Positions 18,395 to 27,308 of a stretch of DNA of 64,000 bases are shown here, in pieces. The stretch's first letter is position 1. Each line of letters begins with the position of its first letter. This stretch comes from Peptostreptococcus russellii (GTDB taxonomy: Bacteria > Bacillota > Clostridia > Peptostreptococcales > Peptostreptococcaceae): contig NZ_JYGE01000007.1 of the NCBI RefSeq assembly GCF_003012055.1, positions 124,001 through 188,000 of the forward strand, given 5' to 3'. The notes under the pieces were generated by a model. That model had not been told where the DNA came from and searched no databases. It was given only the letters and a program-made list of their open reading frames with translations. A program made the translations under genes and the position numbers.

Positions 18395-18439
18395 AAAAAA
18401 AGATTCATGCTCCTATGTCATATAACAAAGAGCATGAAT
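18395..18439 (-). terminator. Intrinsic terminator of the PepSY lipoprotein gene
   Basis: ATTCATGCTC (18403-18412) pairs perfectly with GAGCATGAAT (18430-18439). On the minus strand it is followed by eight Ts. Confidence 0.8.
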
Positions 18440-18468
18440 ATATTTAATATAGTTTATTTCATTTTTTA

Positions 18469-19125
18469 TTACTTCTTATCATTTTTATTACTACTGCTTT
18501 CAGTGTTGCTATTATTAGACTTAGCTGAATCTATTTTTTTGCCTGTTACTGCATTTATAAGAACTTTTTCAGTCTTTGCATTTTCATTAGCCCCGTCAGT
18601 AAGTGTAAATTCATAGATATTTATATTTCCATCATTATATAGTGTGTAGGCAAGTACTTGATCAATATCCTTATTAGAAGTGAAGTTTTTAGCATTTTTT
18701 GCAGCTTTATCAACATCTAAAACTGGTGTGAAGTCTATAAATCCAGGCATATTGTTTTTATCTATTGTAGATTTTTCTTCCTTTTTAATAACATTGCTAG
18801 TCTTAGCATCGATTGTCATTATAGATTCCAGTCCCTTTTTATCAACAGCATCCAATGTATAGATATATTTCTTATTCACAGGCTCTAACTTAATAGAGAT
18901 TATACTTCCAGCCTTATTATCGGTAGTAAATCTTAGTATGGCCTGCTGTTGTCCAACTATATCAGCAGTTCTAACATCTAAAATATTAGCTGATTTTTCT
19001 TGACTAGTCTTACTTATTTCTGACTTATTATTTCCACAAGCCGTAGTAGAGAAAAGGATAAGAAAGCATGCTGATAATACAATTCCCTTTTTTAGCTTTT
19101 TATTTGCTTTTTTGTTTAAAAACAT
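18469..19125 (-). CDS. PepSY-domain lipoprotein
   Basis: 218 residues. A positively charged N-terminus and hydrophobic stretch lead to a lipobox ending at C30 (FSTTAC), so it should be anchored on the outer face of the membrane. Two stretches (about 38-115 and 130-205) have the alternating pattern and VNAVTGK-type ending of PepSY-like domains (TIDAKTSNV; LINAVTGKK). PepSY proteins are thought to inhibit peptidases or modulate wall processes; the partner here is unknown. GGGAGG precedes the ATG. The tail is rich in Asn, Ser and Lys. Confidence 0.65.
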   Translation of the reverse strand: MFLNKKANKKLKKGIVLSACFLILFSTTACGNNKSEISKTSQEKSANILDVRTADIVGQQQAILRFTTDNKAGSIISIKLEPVNKKYIYTLDAVDKKGLESIMTIDAKTSNVIKKEEKSTIDKNNMPGFIDFTPVLDVDKAAKNAKNFTSNKDIDQVLAYTLYNDGNINIYEFTLTDGANENAKTEKVLINAVTGKKIDSAKSNNSNTESSSNKNDKK

Positions 19126-19435
19126 AATTTTACCTCCCAGATTTTTAAATTTCTTACTTATTAAAAATATATTAAATTACTAATCTATTATAAAATCAGT
19201 ATCAAATTTTAATATAAAACAATAAATATATTATACAACAGAAATCAAAAATAATGAACGGCTTAAAGTGGATTTACCATATTGTAATAAAATTAGAAAA
19301 ATAAGCTTAATATAATCAGAGTAAAGTAAGTTTTTAAATAAATAGTATATGAAAATAATTCAAATAGTAAATTATAGAAAAGTTATTACTATTTATTATC
19401 AATCTATATATAGTTTAATATATATATAGATATAT
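19126..19435. other. AT-rich intergenic region
   Basis: About 310 bp between two minus-strand genes. It should hold the PepSY-gene promoter and the end of the cyclase transcript. I see no gene, terminator or clear repeat. Confidence 0.4.
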
Positions 19436-20023
19436 TTATTTAGAACTTAATTCAGCTATTACTCTGCACTTAAGACCTGTGGCTAAATCATCTTCCAACC
19501 ACATATTATATATCAAGAAGTTTTCTCTTGATTTATTTAAATTTTCGCTTAACTTATCTAAATTAGTAAGATTTTCTATAACATAGACATTATTTTCTTC
19601 GCAAAGTATGTCTGCATCTCTATGTTCAGCACCCCTACGTATTCCTGAAGCATCAATTCCTATAAAACTAACCTTCTTATCACATAAGAATTGTATTAAT
19701 TCATGAGAAAGTTGAGGATGGTTATTGAAATATTCTTTTCTGCCGTACTCTTTTTTGATTTGATCGGTTCTAAAAAGTACAAAATCACCCTCTTTAATCT
19801 CTACATTTAAAAGATCAGAGACATTAATTTCTCTTTCTTTGGCATATTCACTGGCATCAATTAAAACACCATTTCTCTTAAAATACTCCACTGCTATATT
19901 TGACTTCAAATAAGTATCAAGGTGAGTACCTACATGTCCAGTTGACAAATGTTTATTTTCTTGCTTTACTAGCCAAGGTTCTATTAGTTCTTTATTTATT
20001 TTCGTTGTTAAATCTATTATCAT
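19436..20023 (-). CDS. Cyclase-family (kynurenine formamidase-like) metal-dependent hydrolase
   Basis: 195 residues from the ATG (MIIDLTTKI) that follows AAAGGAG. HVGTHLDTY is the HxGTHxD metal-binding motif of the cyclase family (PF04199), and GIDASGIRRGAEHRDAD with its later His-Asp fits the second part of the site. Such enzymes hydrolyse formamides or cyclic amides using Mn or Zn. It overlaps the upstream MarR-type regulator gene by 32 bp, so the two form a pair and the regulator may sense the substrate. The natural substrate is unknown. Confidence 0.7.
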   Translation of the reverse strand: MIIDLTTKINKELIEPWLVKQENKHLSTGHVGTHLDTYLKSNIAVEYFKRNGVLIDASEYAKEREINVSDLLNVEIKEGDFVLFRTDQIKKEYGRKEYFNNHPQLSHELIQFLCDKKVSFIGIDASGIRRGAEHRDADILCEENNVYVIENLTNLDKLSENLNKSRENFLIYNMWLEDDLATGLKCRVIAELSSK

Positions 20024-20483
20024 AGTTATTGCTCCTTTCAACTATTGTATCTTCTAGATAGGAGTTATATCTGTTTAGAAATTCAGAGATAACTTCCATT
20101 TTAGAGTCCGAGATTTGATTAAGAAATTTCAACTCTCTTTCCTCCCATTCTTTATGTGCTTTTTCATGTTTATGATATATTAAGTAACCTTTTTCAGTTA
20201 GTTTATAGTATATTTCCTTTTTATTATCTGAGTTTTGATAGCTATAAATGAGTTCCTTTTTCTTTAATTTAGATATAATTTTACTTATAGCACTCCTAGT
20301 CATAGCCAGTTTAGATGAAATCATGGCGCCGTTTACATTTTCATTATCTCCAATAATGCATAAGCTATGGACTTCAGAATTGCTAAACTTACTAAATAGT
20401 TCGTAATCAGTTAATTTACTTAGCTGTTCTTGTTTTTCATATATTCCCTTAAAAAGACTTAATATTTCACTTTGAATATTCAT
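19992..20483 (-). CDS. MarR-family transcriptional regulator
   Basis: 163 residues. A winged helix-turn-helix is visible in VHSLCIIGDNENVNGAMISSKLAMTRSAISKIISKLKKKELI, and the wing in the following YYKLTEKGYLIY. MarR dimers bind palindromic operators and release them on binding small ligands. Its stop overlaps the start of the cyclase gene. AAAGGAG lies before the ATG. GTTTCC-TT-GGAAAC palindromic sequence directly upstream (20515) is a likely operator for self-control. Confidence 0.82.
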   Translation of the reverse strand: MNIQSEILSLFKGIYEKQEQLSKLTDYELFSKFSNSEVHSLCIIGDNENVNGAMISSKLAMTRSAISKIISKLKKKELIYSYQNSDNKKEIYYKLTEKGYLIYHKHEKAHKEWEERELKFLNQISDSKMEVISEFLNRYNSYLEDTIVERSNNYDNRFNNENK

Positions 20484-20514
20484 TTATATACTCCTTTATA
20501 TATTTGTTAAAAAT

Positions 20515-20565
20515 GTTTCCTTGGAAACTATAATTAGAATAACAGATATTGTTTCCTAAGTTAAC
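20515..20565. promoter_or_regulatory. Candidate MarR operator
   Basis: GTTTCCTTGGAAAC (20515-20528) is a 6-2-6 inverted repeat, and GTTTCCTAAGTTAAC at 20551 repeats its left half. It lies 32 bp upstream of the divergently read MarR gene start. The stretch 20566-20905 contains AT-rich sequence only. Confidence 0.45.
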
Positions 20566-20905
20566 AATAAATAAAAATATAAATTTAAAATAGAAAAGAT
20601 ATATTGAGGAGATATTGTGTTGAAAATAGATATTGTGTTGACAAGAGGAGCTGTATTGAAAATATAAAAGTAGCAGTTTGGTCAAATTTTATTTAAGTTA
20701 TTATCTAGGGATGATTACAATAAAATATCAAAGTAGCAAAAAGTTTTGAAAAAAACGGAAAATCTAAATAAAAAATACTATAAGCACCAAAAATAGAAAA
20801 TAAATATAAAAAATTAACTATAAATAAGTATATACCTTGTATAAGGTGTATCAATATGATATTATTAGGTTGAAAACGTATGCAAGAGTAGGGAGGTGAA
20901 TTTAA

Positions 20906-21463
20906 ATGTATAATAAGAGAATTTACAATGACTTTAAAATGTCTAAAGCCATATTTATACTTATACTAGCTTCTGCAATTACTATATACACAACTTGTTC
21001 ATTAATATTTTTAAATGTTCTAAACTATATTTATTTGAATATAATAGGAATATTTATTTTTTCAATTTATTTTGGAATAATACCCTCTCTAATATTTATA
21101 TATTTAATACAAGTTGTAATGATAAGGTTTTCTTTATTGGTGTAATTTTTAAACTATTCGCTCATATTATGGACAGTGGATGTTTTGATTATATCTATTG
21201 TCAAAAATATTATATTGAAGTATAGGGTTAAAAATAAAAGGATTTATATAAGTTTAGTTATAGTAGTATCCACAATTTTATTGTCTATACTATCAAAGCC
21301 ATTGTCAATAGCTATTTCAAACTGGATAACGAATAGTGCTAGAGATATGTCATCTTTATTTGAAAGTCAGTCAATAATTGAACAGGCTAGAATATATGGA
21401 TTTTCAGGGCTTGTAACTTTGATTTTCTATCAAGTATTCTTTTTGCTGACAAAGGTAAAGTAG
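20906..21463 (+). pseudogene. Interrupted small integral membrane protein, possibly ECF S-component-like
   Basis: The ATG follows a strong GGGAGGTG. One frame encodes about 185 residues with five to six hydrophobic segments but contains TAA at 21143-21145, splitting it into 79 residues and a downstream part (DVLIISIVKNIILKYR... to LLTKVK) with no ribosome site of its own. Between 21120 and 21180 frame +1 also reads as hydrophobic (FFIGVIFKLFAHIM), so two compensating frameshifts are as possible as one nonsense change. The shape recalls ECF-type substrate-binding membrane subunits, but I cannot assign a family. Confidence 0.4.
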
Positions 21464-21644
21464 AAAAGTTTCATTTAGTGAAAAAGAATATTTATGATAA
21501 AGATTAAATTCCTTTAAACTAATCTAGAAAGAGCCTTAAAGACTTTGAAAAGGTCTAGTAAATTAAATCTTAAAAAAATGCTGTAAATGTTCTTATCGAA
21601 AAATAGTAAGTCTATGTAAAACTATATTATAAAAATAATTATTA

Positions 21645-21686
21645 AAAAAAGAGGTTGAGCATAATTTATGACTTGTCCTCTTTTTT
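21645..21686 (+). terminator. Intrinsic terminator
   Basis: An AAAAAAGAGG...CCTCTTTTTT stem (about 21645-21654 with 21677-21686), with extra pairing GAGCAT/ATG-CT inside. The bases 21687-22010 are AT-rich and hold no gene. Confidence 0.65.
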
Positions 21687-22010
21687 ATATACAGAAAAAA
21701 TAGTAAGAGTTAGTGGGAACAGTAAAAAGTAGTAGTAGTTATTATAAAAATTTAAGTGAAAATATAATAAAGAGATTGTATAGAAATATAATAAATTAAA
21801 GATAAGATATATAAAATTTAACATATTAAAAAATAATATAAATGAGTAAGCAGGTTTTATTCAAAGCTAGGATAACTTTAATATAAAAAAATAAAAAGGA
21901 AAAATTATAAAATAAAAATAAAGATTTTTTTACAATAAAATGTTATTGGGGATTAAAATAAATGTTATGAAAATGACTTTAGATACTGCATAAGTATAAG
22001 TAGTTGTATA

Positions 22011-22040
22011 TTGACTTAAAAGGTGTTAAACTATTATAAC
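22011..22040 (+). promoter_or_regulatory. Sigma-A-type promoter of trkA-trkH
   Basis: TTGACT (22011-22016), 18-bp spacer, TATAAC (22035-22040). Transcription should begin near 22047, leaving a leader of about 190 nt. Confidence 0.65.
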
Positions 22041-22046
22041 AGGTAG

Positions 22047-22190
22047 CGGATTATAGCTAAAAGTCGGGAATTCACAGTCAAATTTAAGTTAGGATTACAA
22101 GAAGCATTTATTTATTGAATATATCTAATTGCAACAATTGTAGCCCGAGAGAATATTCTCAACTTAAATTAGGACTGTGAGTTTTAATGT
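22047..22190 (+). ncRNA. Candidate structured leader RNA of trkA-trkH
   Basis: CACAGTC (22073-22079) pairs with GACTGTG (22173-22179), and AATTTAAGTT (22081-22090) with AACTTAAATT (22161-22170), giving a 17-bp long-range helix around a 70-nt core. Inside are an ATTG-CAA-CAAT hairpin and the palindrome GAGAATATTCTC (22149-22160). TCGGG (about 22064) can pair with CCCGA (about 22144). Potassium genes often have c-di-AMP (ydaO) riboswitches, but the conserved GGGGGA/CCGACAGCTAAC elements are not present. Confidence 0.45.
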
Positions 22191-22238
22191 TTTAATATAA
22201 TTTACTAAAGTATATGGAAAATAATAGGAGGAATATCC

Positions 22239-23597
22239 GTGAAAATAGTAGTAATAGGTGCTGGCAAGGTAGGTAAAAAACTATCTGAAGAGTTATCAAA
22301 GGAATCACATGATGTTACAGTAATTGACAAAAATATAGATGTAATAAACAAGATAAATTCACATCAAGACGTAGCATGCTTATATGGGGATGCAATTGAT
22401 TATGAAGTACAAACAGAAGCAGGTGTTGATAGTGCAGACTTGGTAATAGGGTGCACTTCTTCTGATGAAACAAATATGTTTTCATGCTTATTTGCAAAAA
22501 AACAGGGGGCAAAAAATACAATAGCAAGAGTAAGAAACCCTGCCTACTATAACCAATTAAGTTACATAAAGGAAGACTTAGGACTTAGTATGGTTATAAA
22601 CCCAGAGTATGTAGCAGCAAATGAAATATCTAGAATTCTTAGATTCCCATCTGCAATCAAAGTTGAAACCTTTGCTAAGGGCAAGGTTGAAATCTTAGAA
22701 TTTAAGATAAAAGAAGGATCTCCATTGATTGGTATGCAGGTAAGCGAGATTATAAAATCTATAAAATTAAAAATGCTTATATGTGCTGTTCAGAGAAATG
22801 GAGAAGTTATAATTCCAGATGGAAATGTAGAAATTAATCTTGGAGATAAGATAAATATTGCAGCATCGCATGATAATTTAGAGGAGTTTTTAAGAAAAGT
22901 TGGCGGTCTAAAGAGAAAAATAAAGACAGTAATGATTGTTGGTGGAGGAAAGATAGGATATTATCTTTGCAAAAGTTTGGAACATATCAATCTTAATATG
23001 AAGATAATAGATAATAATTATGATACTTGTAAAGAGTTATCAGAGCTACTTCCAAATGTAAATATCATACATGGTGATGGAACTGACAATCAGCTATTGG
23101 AGGAAGAGGGAATAGATGACGTAGATGCATTTGTATCCCTTACAGGAATAGATGAAGAGAATATAATACTTTCTATGTATGCAAATATAAAAAATGTAAA
23201 TAAGGTAATAACAAAGGTGAGCCAATCTTCATTTAAGGAGCTTACAGAAAACTTTAACCTAGATACAGTGATATCTCCAAAAGAGTTAACAAGTAATATA
23301 ATATTGAGGTATGTAAAGGCAATGAATAATTCATATGGAAGTGAATTAAACTCATTGTATAGAATAATAGAAAATAAGGTAGAAGCTCTTGAATTTTCAG
23401 TAAGGAGATCTTGTAAAATCGTAAACAAGTCTCTTTCAGAATTGAAATTGAAAAAAGATATTTTGATTGCTTGTATAGTAAGAGACAGAGAGATTATAAT
23501 TCCAGATGGTAGTGATTCTATACAAGAGGGAGACAACATTATAATAGTAACGAAAAGATTGAATATCAATGATATAGAAGATATAATAGCGGATTAG
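22239..23597 (+). CDS. trkA: Trk/Ktr potassium uptake regulatory subunit TrkA
   Basis: 452 residues with a GTG start 10 nt after AGGAGG. Two RCK halves are visible: GAGKVGKKL begins the first NAD-binding domain and GGGKIGYYL the second, each followed by an RCK_C-type domain ending in IPDGxxxIxxGDxI. The protein forms the cytoplasmic ring that gates TrkH according to nucleotide and perhaps c-di-AMP. It lies 10 bp before trkH. Duplicated-domain TrkA proteins normally pair with TrkH, as here. Confidence 0.9.
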   Translation: MKIVVIGAGKVGKKLSEELSKESHDVTVIDKNIDVINKINSHQDVACLYGDAIDYEVQTEAGVDSADLVIGCTSSDETNMFSCLFAKKQGAKNTIARVRNPAYYNQLSYIKEDLGLSMVINPEYVAANEISRILRFPSAIKVETFAKGKVEILEFKIKEGSPLIGMQVSEIIKSIKLKMLICAVQRNGEVIIPDGNVEINLGDKINIAASHDNLEEFLRKVGGLKRKIKTVMIVGGGKIGYYLCKSLEHINLNMKIIDNNYDTCKELSELLPNVNIIHGDGTDNQLLEEEGIDDVDAFVSLTGIDEENIILSMYANIKNVNKVITKVSQSSFKELTENFNLDTVISPKELTSNIILRYVKAMNNSYGSELNSLYRIIENKVEALEFSVRRSCKIVNKSLSELKLKKDILIACIVRDREIIIPDGSDSIQEGDNIIIVTKRLNINDIEDIIAD

Positions 23598-23607
23598 GAG
23601 ATGTATA

Positions 23608-25059
23608 ATGAATTATGAAATGATAGTTTATGTTCTGCTAAATATAGCCAAAATAGAAGGTGTCTTGATGTTGATTCCTGGAGTGGTCTCATTGCTTTAT
23701 GGAGAGTATGATGTAGCAAAGATTATTTTCCTAATAGCTATATTTTTTGCAGCGATAGGCTTTATATTTACAATTAAAAAGCCGAGAAAGTTAGATATTT
23801 TTGCGAAAGATGGCCTATTTATAGTGGGTATTGCTTGGATAGCATTCTCAATAATAGGAGCACTTCCTTTTTACTTGACAGGGAGTATAAATGGTTTTAT
23901 AAATGCGTTTTTTGAAACTGTGTCTGGATTTACAACCACTGGATCTACTATATTGACTGATATAGAGGCCCTTCCAAATGGAATTCAATTTTGGAGAGCC
24001 TTTACACATTGGATAGGTGGAATGGGAGTATTAGTATTTGTTATGGCAATAATTCCACTGGCAGGTAGTAGATCTATGAATATAATGAAAGCAGAAATGC
24101 CAGGACCTACAGTAGACAAAATAGTTCCAAAGGCAAAGCAAACAGCAAAGATTTTATATCTTATATATATAGGTCTAACAATTGTGCAAATATTATTTTT
24201 GATGGCAGGTAAGATGCCACTATTTGATAGTATTATACACGCATTTTCTACAGCTGGTACGGGAGGATTTTCCAATAAGGGAAGCAGTGTAGGATATTAT
24301 GATAGTGCGTATATAGATGGTGTTATAACCGTATTTATGATTTTATTTGGTATAAACTTTAATTTATTTTATTTAGCAATTTTAAAGAAGTTTAAGAGGA
24401 TATTCCAAAGTGAAGAGCTTAGAGTTTATCTCTCTATTATTGCTATATCCACAATACTTATAACATTTAATATAAGAAATATGTATCCTTCCATTATGAA
24501 AGCATTTAGATATGCATCTTTTCAGGTAGCGTCTATAATTACAACTACTGGATTTATGACTGCGGACTTTAATGTTTGGCCTATGTTTTCAAAAGCGATA
24601 TTATTACTTATAATGATAGTAGGTGGATGTGCAGGATCTACTGCGGGTGGATTAAAAGTTTCAAGAATACTTATAATGGCAAAGCATATTAAGTCAGAGG
24701 TAAAAAGAATGATACATCCAAGAGCTATGGTAGGTGTAACAATTGATAAAAAACCAGTTGAATCATCCCTTATAAGTAGTGTATTAGCATATTGTTTGAT
24801 CTACTTCTCACTGATAGTAATATCTTTTTTATTAATATCAATAAATGAATTTGACTTTGAAACTAGTTTTACATCAGTTATTACATGTATAAATAATGTA
24901 GGACCAGGAATAAGTAGTATAGTTGGTCCAACTGGAAACTTCTCTACATTTTCAGTATTTTCTAAGCTTGTTTTATCATTTGATATGTTATTAGGTAGGT
25001 TAGAGATATTCCCAATATTACTTTTATTTAGCCCTAGAATGTATAAGAGAAGATTTTAG
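23608..25059 (+). CDS. trkH: Trk potassium uptake membrane subunit TrkH
   Basis: 483 residues with many hydrophobic segments and the four selectivity-filter regions of the SKT family, for example [26 protein letters not shown] and [16 protein letters not shown]-like [11 protein letters not shown] and [17 protein letters not shown] are further TrkH signatures. It forms the K+ pathway in the plasma membrane. RBS GGAG precedes the ATG. It is co-transcribed with trkA. Confidence 0.92.
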   Translation: MNYEMIVYVLLNIAKIEGVLMLIPGVVSLLYGEYDVAKIIFLIAIFFAAIGFIFTIKKPRKLDIFAKDGLFIVGIAWIAFSIIGALPFYLTGSINGFINAFFETVSGFTTTGSTILTDIEALPNGIQFWRAFTHWIGGMGVLVFVMAIIPLAGSRSMNIMKAEMPGPTVDKIVPKAKQTAKILYLIYIGLTIVQILFLMAGKMPLFDSIIHAFSTAGTGGFSNKGSSVGYYDSAYIDGVITVFMILFGINFNLFYLAILKKFKRIFQSEELRVYLSIIAISTILITFNIRNMYPSIMKAFRYASFQVASIITTTGFMTADFNVWPMFSKAILLLIMIVGGCAGSTAGGLKVSRILIMAKHIKSEVKRMIHPRAMVGVTIDKKPVESSLISSVLAYCLIYFSLIVISFLLISINEFDFETSFTSVITCINNVGPGISSIVGPTGNFSTFSVFSKLVLSFDMLLGRLEIFPILLLFSPRMYKRRF

Positions 25060-25241
25060 ATTAGAATATATTTTTATATGATTATAAATTATCTATTATA
25101 TAAAATTAAACTAAAAAGAGTAAATTTCTACTGTATTAATATAGTAAAATAGAACTTTTAAATAAAAATAAATTTAAATATAAATATAAAGAAGATTTAA
25201 GAGAAAGATTTAATTAATTTGAAAAATAAATATGAAGATAA

Positions 25242-25280
25242 AAGAAAAGAGATGATATTTGAAATGTCATCTCTTTTCTT
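25242..25280 (+). terminator. Intrinsic terminator of trkA-trkH
   Basis: AAGAAAAGAGATGA (25242-25255) pairs perfectly with TCATCTCTTTTCTT (25267-25280). The bases 25281-25610 hold AT-rich sequence with loose TAGTTATTATG-like repeats and no gene. Confidence 0.75.
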
Positions 25281-25611
25281 AATTAATAGCTAAATTTGAT
25301 TATTATATAATCAAGTCTAGTTGTTATGTAATTAAGTTTAATTACTATGAAAGCAAGTATATTCACTATGCAAGTAAGACTAGCTACTATAGAAAACGAG
25401 CTGAATTATTTTATTTAAAGAATATTATTTATAAAAAATTAGGTTGGATTTTGAAATTAATATACAGAAAGATGAGTAAAATATTAAGGGGAAAATGTGA
25501 TTTTTATTATAGTAAGATATATACTTTTATTATATTGCCTTACTTAAAATACTTAGAAAAGGAAAAGCTATTCTTTTCAGTGAATATATAAAAAATTTGA
25601 AAAACTGCAAA

Positions 25612-25628
25612 TACACGAATATTATTTT
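25612..25628. promoter_or_regulatory. PurR-like box upstream of purA
   Basis: TACACGAATATTATTTT shares ACACGAATATTATTT with the region upstream of fhs (58496). It resembles the PurBox of lactic-acid bacteria (ACACGAAYATTA). It lies about 70-80 bp upstream of the -10 element, as PurBoxes often do. Confidence 0.4.
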
Positions 25629-25692
25629 CTCTTTTAAATAAAAAATAAGTATAAAGATATACATTATCATGGACTTTAGTAAAAAGATATGG

Positions 25693-25785
25693 TATAATCT
25701 ACAGGTAATAGGCAGTGTTCTTGTGGGAAATTTTGTTTGTTACAACAATATAAAATTTCAAAACCATAGAGGGCACTATTTTTTT
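25693..25785 (+). promoter_or_regulatory. purA promoter and attenuator-like leader
   Basis: A TATAAT (25693-25698) starts a leader in which AGTGTTCTTGTGG (25714-25726) pairs with CCATAGAGGGCACT (25764-25777), with an inner GAAATTTT/AAAATTTC helix (25727-25734 with 25752-25759). Seven Ts follow directly. A terminator placed before purA suggests transcription attenuation. The signal is unknown. Confidence 0.5.
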
Positions 25786-25835
25786 GACAATATTTGTAAA
25801 TATCTATAAAAGAGAAAGAAGAAAGGACAGAAGTT

Positions 25836-27113
25836 ATGTTAACAGCAATTACTGGAGTAAACTGGGGAGACGAAGGAAAAGGAAGAATGGTAGATTTGCT
25901 ATCTGAAAACTATGATATAGTAGTTAGATATCAGGGTGGAAATAATGCAGGTCATACTGTTGTAAATGAAAAGGGTAAGTTTGTACTAAACTTATTGCCA
26001 TCAGGAATACTACGTGATGATGTAGTAAACGTAATAGGTAATGGCGTGGTAGTAGATATCAAGCATCTAGTAGAAGAGATGAATAAGCTTAAAGCAGGTG
26101 GAATAAACATTACACCAGATAATCTTAAGGTAAGTGATAGAGCTATAATCGTTATGCCATACCATGTTGAGCAGGACTGCTTAGAAGAAGAAAGACTAGC
26201 AGATGCAGCATATGGTTCAACAAAGAGAGGTATTGCTCCTGTTTATGGAGATAAATATATGAAGAAGGGCATCAGAATGGGTGAACTTCTAGATGACAAA
26301 GAAGGCTTAAAAGAAAGATTAAAGGGAATAATCGAATGGAAGAACCTTATGATAGAGAATGGATATGGTAAAGAAGCTATATCTTTTGATGAAATGTGGG
26401 CATATTTAGAAGAATATGGTGAGATAGTAAAGCATTTCGTATGTGATACAGGAGTATTCCTTAATGAATCAAATAAAAACGGTAAGGATATTATGTTTGA
26501 AGCTCAGTTAGGAGCTCTTAGAGATATAGATTATGGTATTTATCCATTCACATCTTCATCTTCAACAATAGCACCTTATGCGCCAATAGGAGCAGGTGTT
26601 CCAAACCTAAAGGTAACTAAGTCAATAGGTATAATGAAGGCTTATTCAACTTGTGTTGGAGAAGGACCTTTTACAGCTGAAATGTTCGGTGATAAAGCTG
26701 AAGAATTACGTAAAGCTGGTAATGAATACGGTGCCGCAACTGGTAGACCAAGAAGAGTTGGTGGATTTGATATATTAGCATCTAGATATGGTGTTAGATG
26801 TCAGGGAGCTGATGAAATTGCACTTACTAAGTTGGATGTACTTTCATACCTAAAAGAAATTCCAGTATGTGTAGGATATACATTTAATGGCGAAATGCTA
26901 AAGGAATTCCCAATAGGCGAAAAACTATTTAAGGCAGAACCAGTATATGAATACAGAGAAGGCTGGATGGAAGATGTATCTAACTGTAGAAAATTAGAAG
27001 AACTTCCAGAAAAAGCAATTGACTACATCAGATATATAGAAGAAGTAGTAGACTGTAAGATCAAGTATGTATCAGTTGGACCAGAAAGAGAACAGTATAT
27101 AGTAATGCCATAG
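25836..27113 (+). CDS. purA: Adenylosuccinate synthetase
   Basis: 425 residues. GVNWGDEGKGRMVDLL is the GTP-binding loop with the catalytic Asp, GNNAGHTV the IMP-site His, and GATGRPRRVGGFD the later signature. It joins IMP and aspartate using GTP, the first committed step to AMP. AGAAAGGAC precedes the ATG. A terminator follows, so purB, 200 bp on, is probably transcribed separately. The enzyme is complete. Confidence 0.95.
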   Translation: MLTAITGVNWGDEGKGRMVDLLSENYDIVVRYQGGNNAGHTVVNEKGKFVLNLLPSGILRDDVVNVIGNGVVVDIKHLVEEMNKLKAGGINITPDNLKVSDRAIIVMPYHVEQDCLEEERLADAAYGSTKRGIAPVYGDKYMKKGIRMGELLDDKEGLKERLKGIIEWKNLMIENGYGKEAISFDEMWAYLEEYGEIVKHFVCDTGVFLNESNKNGKDIMFEAQLGALRDIDYGIYPFTSSSSTIAPYAPIGAGVPNLKVTKSIGIMKAYSTCVGEGPFTAEMFGDKAEELRKAGNEYGAATGRPRRVGGFDILASRYGVRCQGADEIALTKLDVLSYLKEIPVCVGYTFNGEMLKEFPIGEKLFKAEPVYEYREGWMEDVSNCRKLEELPEKAIDYIRYIEEVVDCKIKYVSVGPEREQYIVMP

Positions 27114-27130
27114 GGCATTATATCGATAAA

Positions 27131-27166
27131 TTACAAATTCGCAGACTAGTTCTGCGAATTTTGTAA
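27131..27166 (+). terminator. Intrinsic terminator of purA
   Basis: TTACAAATTCGCAGA pairs with TCTGCGAATTTTGTAA around CTAGT, with one bulge. It ends in T-rich sequence. Confidence 0.75.
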
Positions 27167-27308
27167 ATTATAGCATTTTTATTATAGCTAAGATTATTCA
27201 CTATACAATGGATAATTAATTTTATAAATTTCAAATCTATAAAGTGTTATAAAACTCTATAGATAAAAATAAAAAATATTAATTTTGTAGTAAATTGGAG
27301 GATTGTAG

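Noticed and set aside
22047-22190. ydaO-type c-di-AMP riboswitch before trkA
   Set aside because: Expected from the genes it precedes, but the conserved GGGGGA and CCGACAGCTAAC-type elements are missing; kept only as an unassigned leader.
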